A stretch of DNA of 34,755 nt from an uncultured Verrucomicrobiales bacterium (lineage in GTDB: Bacteria; Verrucomicrobiota; Verrucomicrobiia; Verrucomicrobiales; Akkermansiaceae): positions 1 through 34,755 of the forward strand of contig CALFTQ010000078.1 in assembly GCA_937916135.1 (NCBI GenBank). The letters run 5' to 3'. Positions 31,001 through 34,755 of this stretch are shown piece after piece; the first letter of the stretch is position 1, and each line of letters starts with the position of its first letter. A model generated the notes under the pieces. It saw nothing but the letters and a program-made list of their open reading frames with translations. It did no database searches and was not told the origin of the DNA. The translations under genes and the position numbers were made by a program.

Positions 31001-32800
31001 TTATGATGATTCGGCACCCTCCATGTAACGCACGCGGCGGCTGACGCCGGCGCCATAGGGAGAGGAGAGCCGGATGTCTGATTCACTGTTTTCAAGTTTC
31101 GAAGCAGTGCGGAGCCAGTTGAAAAGGGACCATAATCCCAGCAGCGCCGCGATGGTTCCCAGCGGATAGGCCACCATGGGGAGGAAGACCGGGCTGTCAT
31201 AGAGCTCCTGGATGCGGTCTTTGATGCTTCGTTTCTTCGGTTTGGTAGTTTGCTTGAACTCGATGGGGATGAGCGGAGTCTTGCCGCCGGTGGTGGCTGC
31301 TACCGGGGTGAATGAGTCAGAAATCGGAGTGATGAGGGAACTGATGCAGCGCAGTGCGTTCATGAGCCCTTCTGCGCCACCGTCACCGGCGGCGGTGCGG
31401 ACTTTCTGCAGCCACTCGTGGCGCAGGGAATCTCCCGGTTTGATTTCCTGGTAACCCAGTTCGATGGCGGAAGGATTGCCCAGGGGGTAACGCATGAGAA
31501 CGGCGTATTCGCATGGTTGCGCCGTAGCGGTTACCAGAATATCAACGGCCAGATTGCTGGAAATATCCTGCCCCCCCTTGAAAACTGCTACATAAATGTG
31601 GAATCTGGCGTTGGCATTCAGCATGCGGAGCACATGCTCTGCATCTTCTTTTTCTACGGTGGTGAGCAGTGCCTGGGGGTCAATCAGGCTGAGCCCCTGT
31701 GGCGGGCGGGTGTAAATTTCGCTGTAGCGCCCCAGCACACGCGTGTCGCTCTCCTCTGGCTTCTCCAGGGTGCGCGGGCTCTGATTCGGGAGCTTTCTCT
31801 GCCGCTGGAGCTCACGTTGCTGGCGGCGTAGTTCTTTTTTTCTTGCGGCTTCAGCTTTAATTTCTTCCGGAGTGGGTTTTGGGGGGAAGAGTGCGGTATA
31901 ACCGGTGATTAATTCCCCCGCCATGAGATGGCGATAATCCTCGGCCCGCCAGTGCGGCATGCCGTCATTTTCAGGAGCGGCGGATTGGGTAGCTGCCGGC
32001 GGCGGTGGAGGCGGCTCTTCTGCCGCGATGGCGCTGCCGCTCAACAGCACTCCGAAGCTGCCGACCAGGATGCCTGCTTTTCCGGCTGCCCGGAGGATGG
32101 GGTTTTTGGAACGGGCGGCCACTGCTATGCGGCGGGTTGCTTTCCCCATCACTTTTTTGATTGCAGTGACTGTGGCACGTTCGCGGAACAGCAATTGGGC
32201 GCTTTTGATGCAGGTGTTGATCCGATCCGGTTCGATGAAGGGATCCAATTTATACCCCCAGGAGAAACAAGCCATTTCCAACTGCACGTCCAGCACGAGG
32301 ATGAGCATCCACTCGTGGCTGACCGGTGGGGGCAGGGGGTGCAGCGCATCCAGCACAAATTCCCGCACTGCCTGCCAGGCGCGGGAGAGCCAGCTTTGTT
32401 CCGGTTCCTGGGGGGGACGCGCCTCGCCCGGGCGCCGCTCACGCAGCTCGGCTTCCTCAATGGCGCGGAGGTGTTCGCGCTTGCCGAAAGATGGGTGGTG
32501 AATGCGGGCGTGATTCAGAATCCAGTGGGCATGTGCGCACAGTTCTTTTTCGTGGCCTACATCCGTGATATAGACGCAGAGCACGGCCGGGCGGATCCTG
32601 CGTTCCATTTGCTCCAGGGCGTACATTAGTTCCAGTCGCTCCTGGTGTGTCAGGACGCCGGCTGCATCCAGTACCCGGGTGAATTGGACTTGCCCATCGC
32701 CGAACATCTGGTTGGCCTGCTCAATGCTGTAGCCGCACGTAGGGCACATTTCTATGGCGCCATCGTGAAAGGATGAAGAGCATTTAGGGCAAATCGGCAT
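31001..32800 (-). CDS. Zinc-ribbon, TPM-domain-like membrane protein of unknown function
   Basis: The 599-residue protein starts with a zinc ribbon (C4, C7, C19, C22 in CPKC...CPTC). Next comes a region resembling TPM domains (about 36-105: LDAAGVLTHQERLELMYALEQMERRIRPAVLCVYITD), a linker, a hydrophobic segment (about 245-266, ILVGSFGVLLSGSAIAA), a proline-rich and then charged low-complexity stretch (EEPPPPPPAA, KAEAARKKELRRQQRELQRQRK), a second TPM-like region (about 375-490: LLTTVEKEDAEHVLRMLNANARFHIYVAVFKGG), and a C-terminal helix (about 546-572). TPM proteins include phosphatase-like and photosystem-repair factors; the role here is unknown. A TATAAC box 8 nt before the ATG suggests a near-leaderless mRNA. 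Confidence 0.6.
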   Translation of the reverse strand: MPICPKCSSSFHDGAIEMCPTCGYSIEQANQMFGDGQVQFTRVLDAAGVLTHQERLELMYALEQMERRIRPAVLCVYITDVGHEKELCAHAHWILNHARIHHPSFGKREHLRAIEEAELRERRPGEARPPQEPEQSWLSRAWQAVREFVLDALHPLPPPVSHEWMLILVLDVQLEMACFSWGYKLDPFIEPDRINTCIKSAQLLFRERATVTAIKKVMGKATRRIAVAARSKNPILRAAGKAGILVGSFGVLLSGSAIAAEEPPPPPPAATQSAAPENDGMPHWRAEDYRHLMAGELITGYTALFPPKPTPEEIKAEAARKKELRRQQRELQRQRKLPNQSPRTLEKPEESDTRVLGRYSEIYTRPPQGLSLIDPQALLTTVEKEDAEHVLRMLNANARFHIYVAVFKGGQDISSNLAVDILVTATAQPCEYAVLMRYPLGNPSAIELGYQEIKPGDSLRHEWLQKVRTAAGDGGAEGLMNALRCISSLITPISDSFTPVAATTGGKTPLIPIEFKQTTKPKKRSIKDRIQELYDSPVFLPMVAYPLGTIAALLGLWSLFNWLRTASKLENSESDIRLSSPYGAGVSRRVRYMEGAESS

Positions 32801-32928
32801 CGGGCTCTGTTATAGCGTGTTTTCAGGTAAATGGGAAGTGAATTTGTTGTCATTTACAGCCGGAATGAATGAGAAAGTTATCCCCGGGGGGTGGCTGTTT
32901 CCTGGGAAGGGGGCTGTCAAAAGTATTG

Positions 32929-32975
32929 TGCATGTTTCTATTCCTTAAAAATCTTTGGGACACGCAGCGTGCGTG
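32929..32975 (+). repeat. Isolated right half of the outer CACGTGTCCCAAA repeat
   Basis: The stretch TTTCTATTCC..A..AAATCTTTGGGACACG is closely repeated at 33477-33510, at the far side of the palindromic repeat at 33329. Here it is followed by CACGCA-GCG-TGCGTG and GAGGTTTT, a small terminator-like hairpin. The remainder of 32801-33043 has only promoter-like sequence for the flanking divergent genes. Confidence 0.55.
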
Positions 32976-33043
32976 AGGTTTTGCCGCTTTTCCGGGAACT
33001 TTATGCTGGAAAGGGGGCGGGGACGGTGCTAGAATGTGGGGGC

Positions 33044-33283
33044 ATGAAGAATCTGTGCATTATTCTGGCTTTGGTGGCGGCTCTGCCGCTGGTGGGGAAG
33101 GAGGCAAAGAAACTGCAGCACTGGGGTGCCGCGGGGCAGATGCCCTCTGCCCGCCCGGTCCGGGAAGATGCCCACCAGCGCGTGCTTCGGAAGTATGATG
33201 CGAACAAGGATGGCAAGCTTGATGCCGCCGAACGCGAGGCTATGCGCCGGGCAAAGAAAGCAGGGCAATCCTGGTGCATGTAG
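33044..33283 (+). CDS. Small secreted EF-hand protein
   Basis: The 79-residue protein has a signal peptide (MKNLCIILALVAALPLVG) and one canonical EF-hand loop, DANKDGKLDAAE, at residues 52-63, with calcium ligands at loop positions 1, 3, 5, 7, 9 and 12. Short exported single EF-hand proteins occur in Verrucomicrobiota and Planctomycetes, with unknown roles. A TAGAAT box (33030-33035) lies 8 nt before the ATG, predicting almost no leader; its -35 is weak. Halves of the TTTGGGACACG inverted repeat lie on both sides (32951 and 33293). Confidence 0.75.
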   Translation: MKNLCIILALVAALPLVGKEAKKLQHWGAAGQMPSARPVREDAHQRVLRKYDANKDGKLDAAEREAMRRAKKAGQSWCM

Positions 33284-33292
33284 TATATGTAC

Positions 33293-33511
33293 ACATGTGT
33301 CCCAAAGTTTGAGTACGGAGCTCGATAAATTGATGTTTGTCGTTGTCGGGGCACGGGACTTCAGTCCCGAAATAACGGTGCTTCCAATCGGGACTGAAGT
33401 CCCGTGCTCCGACAGAGTTCCCCCACAAATTCCAATTTGTTACGCAGAGGGGGGCTTCTTCCAATATGTTGCTGATATTTCTATTCCCTACAAAATCTTT
33501 GGGATACGTGT
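33293..33511. repeat. Composite repeat: outer TGTCCCAAA palindrome enclosing a GGGACTTCAGTCCC unit
   Basis: The outer ends ACATGTGTCCCAAAG (33293-33307) and CTTTGGGATACGTGT (33497-33511) are inverted. Between them lies an intact palindromic repeat in minus orientation (33329-33436, core hairpin 33345-33413) with adaptor sequences GTTTGAGTACGGAGCTCGAT on the left and TTTCTATTCCCTACAAAA on the right. A short direct repeat TGTAGTATATGTA stands outside each end (33279-33291 and 33509-33521, the latter overlapping the end). Compared with the joined palindrome at 15989-16016, this looks like an occupied version of the same site. Confidence 0.7.
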
Positions 33512-33540
33512 AGTATATGTAACTCTTTAGGAAAAAAGTC

Positions 33541-33569
33541 TTGTAACGATTTTGCCGATTTGGTAGTAT
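33541..33569 (+). promoter_or_regulatory. Promoter of the 33577 secreted protein
   Basis: TTGTAA (33541-33546), 17 nt, TAGTAT (33564-33569), with the -10 box 7 nt from the ATG. The mRNA is predicted to be leaderless. Confidence 0.65.
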
Positions 33570-33576
33570 CTGGGGT

Positions 33577-34548
33577 ATGAAGAACTGTTCATGGGTGTTG
33601 TTGCTGGTTATGGCTATGTCGTGCGTGGCCATGGATTTGCCTGAGCCTCCGGCTTGCGTAGAGGGGGCGGTGGCTTCGTATGCCAGGCAGTACGAAAAGG
33701 TTTTTGCCAGGAGGAAGGGAGATTTTCTGGCCGCATTGCACCAGAAGGTGAACGCCTTGCAGGAGAAAGAGGATTTTGCCGCAGCCAAGGCGCTGGCTGA
33801 TTATGCTGCCGCTGTGGAGGCCGGGCAGGAACTCCGGGATGGTGCGGCGTATGGCGTCGAGCCGCCGGATTTTTTCAAGAGTAATCAGTGGGTGGATGGC
33901 AAAGGCGGGAAATATACCTTTGTTGCCGGGCAGCTGGAGAGTGCTACCGGAAAGACGCAGCGCCTGACCTACGCCGGGCGGGATTTTGTCATTGTTGAGG
34001 ATAAGGAGTGCTGGTTTGTGGAAAATGCGAAACAGGTGGGCCGCTTTCCTCTGGCAGATGGCGGGAAATGCGAGCACTTGCAGGCCGGGGCTCCAATCGG
34101 CAAAATGGGAGTTGATGTCGTGGCCGAGATGGAAGGAAAGTTTTGGAATGGCATGAAGAAGGCTACGGCAAAGTCCCGTGCGAAGTTGAAAGCTGCTCTC
34201 CAGAGCCGAATGAAGAAACTGGGTAGCAGTGGTAAGCTCGAGGATGCTGCTGCCATTCAGGAATACCTGGAGAGTTTTGGAGATGAGGATACCGGCTTGC
34301 GGGCCTGGTGCAAAGCCCCTACCGGAACTTTCGTGGCCCCGGCCAGCGGATGGGTGGTGGAGTTCGGCCGCAATACCTCGGTGCATTATGGACCCAACCG
34401 CACAGGCTTGCATAATCAGGCTTTTGTGCGCGTCTCTCCGAACCGCGAGGTTTATTTTTACACGGGAAGCACCATGCTTTACATCAAGGGTAAATTGCAC
34501 AAGATTGCCAATGATACCCACCGTGTACTCGTGCGGCAGAAAAAATAA
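33577..34548 (+). CDS. Secreted protein of unknown function
   Basis: The 323-residue protein has a signal peptide (MKNCSWVLLLVMAMSCVA-MD). A helical, alanine- and lysine-rich N-terminal region follows (about 28-85; VFARRKGDFLAALHQKVNALQEKEDFAAAKALADYAAA), of the kind seen in many verrucomicrobial and planctomycete exported proteins. After that come a beta-rich segment (about 95-155), a second basic helical segment (about 185-235) and a beta-rich C-terminus (about 245-320). No catalytic motif is recognised. The promoter gives a leaderless mRNA starting at the ATG. The signal peptide start MKN is shared with the EF-hand gene upstream, but the two are separated by a composite repeat and have separate promoters. 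Confidence 0.72.
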   Translation: MKNCSWVLLLVMAMSCVAMDLPEPPACVEGAVASYARQYEKVFARRKGDFLAALHQKVNALQEKEDFAAAKALADYAAAVEAGQELRDGAAYGVEPPDFFKSNQWVDGKGGKYTFVAGQLESATGKTQRLTYAGRDFVIVEDKECWFVENAKQVGRFPLADGGKCEHLQAGAPIGKMGVDVVAEMEGKFWNGMKKATAKSRAKLKAALQSRMKKLGSSGKLEDAAAIQEYLESFGDEDTGLRAWCKAPTGTFVAPASGWVVEFGRNTSVHYGPNRTGLHNQAFVRVSPNREVYFYTGSTMLYIKGKLHKIANDTHRVLVRQKK

Positions 34549-34670
34549 AGGAGCCATGTGCTGGCGGAATGCGTGAGTGGAACTTCTGGTGCAGACTTGT
34601 CTTGCTGATGCTGTTTCGATGAATTGGGTTTGATAATCTGGAAACGATATCCGTTTCGCGGCCGTGGACA

Positions 34671-34755
34671 CACGTGTCCCAAAGTTTGAGTACGGAGCTT
34701 GATAAATGGGAATTTGTGGGGGAACTCTGTCGGAGCACGGGACTTCAGTCCCGAT
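34671..34755 (+). repeat. Outer repeat half joined to a GGGACTTCAGTCCC unit, cut by the window end
   Basis: CACGTGTCCCAAAGTTTGAG and the following adaptor (34671-34707) match the left side of the composite at 33295-33330 with few changes. The palindromic repeat that follows is in plus orientation, opposite to the one at 33329; its core hairpin starts at 34729 and runs off the window. Upstream in 34549-34670 there is no gene, only a GAAACG/CGTTTC pairing near 34641-34657 and GGACAC/GTGTCC at 34667-34680. Confidence 0.75.

Noticed and set aside
27561..31028. Very long open frame (1155 codons) on the plus strand opposite nifJ
   Set aside because: It is glycine/histidine/valine-rich antisense of a highly GC-biased gene, with no domain. 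NifJ on the minus strand is unmistakable.
4390..34755. Repeats considered as a CRISPR array
   Set aside because: The copies are kilobases apart, in both orientations, with genes between them. There is no regular spacer pattern and no cas gene.

Overview
This is a GC-rich bacterial chromosome segment that codes on both strands. Tight gene pairs, lipoproteins, many small secreted proteins, a Porin_O_P-type porin, a NifJ-type pyruvate:ferredoxin oxidoreductase and numerous palindromic intergenic repeats point to an anaerobic Gram-negative. I would guess the Verrucomicrobiota/PVC group (Akkermansia-like), but no rRNA or other decisive marker is in the window. Most genes have a readable sigma70-type promoter (TTGACA-like, 16-18 nt, TATAAT-like). 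In at least seven genes the -10 box lies only 6-11 nt before the start codon, which implies leaderless or nearly leaderless mRNAs.

Layout. 0.2-1.3 kb: dnaN (minus). 1.5-2.9 kb: a DJ-1/PfpI gene and a convergent TM2-domain gene, with a four-helix-bundle (23S rRNA intervening-sequence family) gene between them. That gene is enclosed by two ~110-bp inverted arms, each a string of hairpins, and the arms run into the stop codons of both neighbours. 2.9-4.3 kb: cca. 4.6-7.4 kb: an M3 metallopeptidase and a lipoprotein. 7.7-8.7 kb: azlCD branched-chain amino acid exporter. 8.8-11.9 kb: a PhoB-like regulator divergent from a phosphate-type porin and pstS. 12.1-13.7 kb: a YidE/YbjL-type transporter. 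13.7-14.1 kb: a candidate small RNA and a 33-residue membrane peptide, each with promoter and terminator. 14.2-17.2 kb: a LysR regulator, a membrane protein whose 3' end was altered by a 170-bp MITE, and a DUF21/CBS protein. 17.3-20.7 kb: an AT-rich island with RHS debris, a secreted protein and an ankyrin protein. 21.0-24.3 kb: pstCAB-phoU. 24.5-26.0 kb: an AAA/DUF4143 ATPase framed by AAAGTATACTTT palindromes. 26.0-34.6 kb: a membrane-anchored unknown, nifJ, a zinc-ribbon/TPM-like protein, an EF-hand peptide and a secreted unknown.

The phosphate genes form one regulon in two places. The porin-pstS promoter and the pstC promoter share the same 40-bp box of four heptamers at 11-bp pitch, followed at identical spacing by TTGAAA-17-(-10). 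The PhoB-like regulator gene lies next to one of these boxes; no sensor kinase is visible.

The strongest candidates for something undescribed are the hairpin-armed four-helix-bundle element (2012-2686), the palindrome-framed ATPase cassette (24387-26029), and a nested family of intergenic palindromes seen in 'empty' (15989-16016) and 'filled' (33293-33511) forms.
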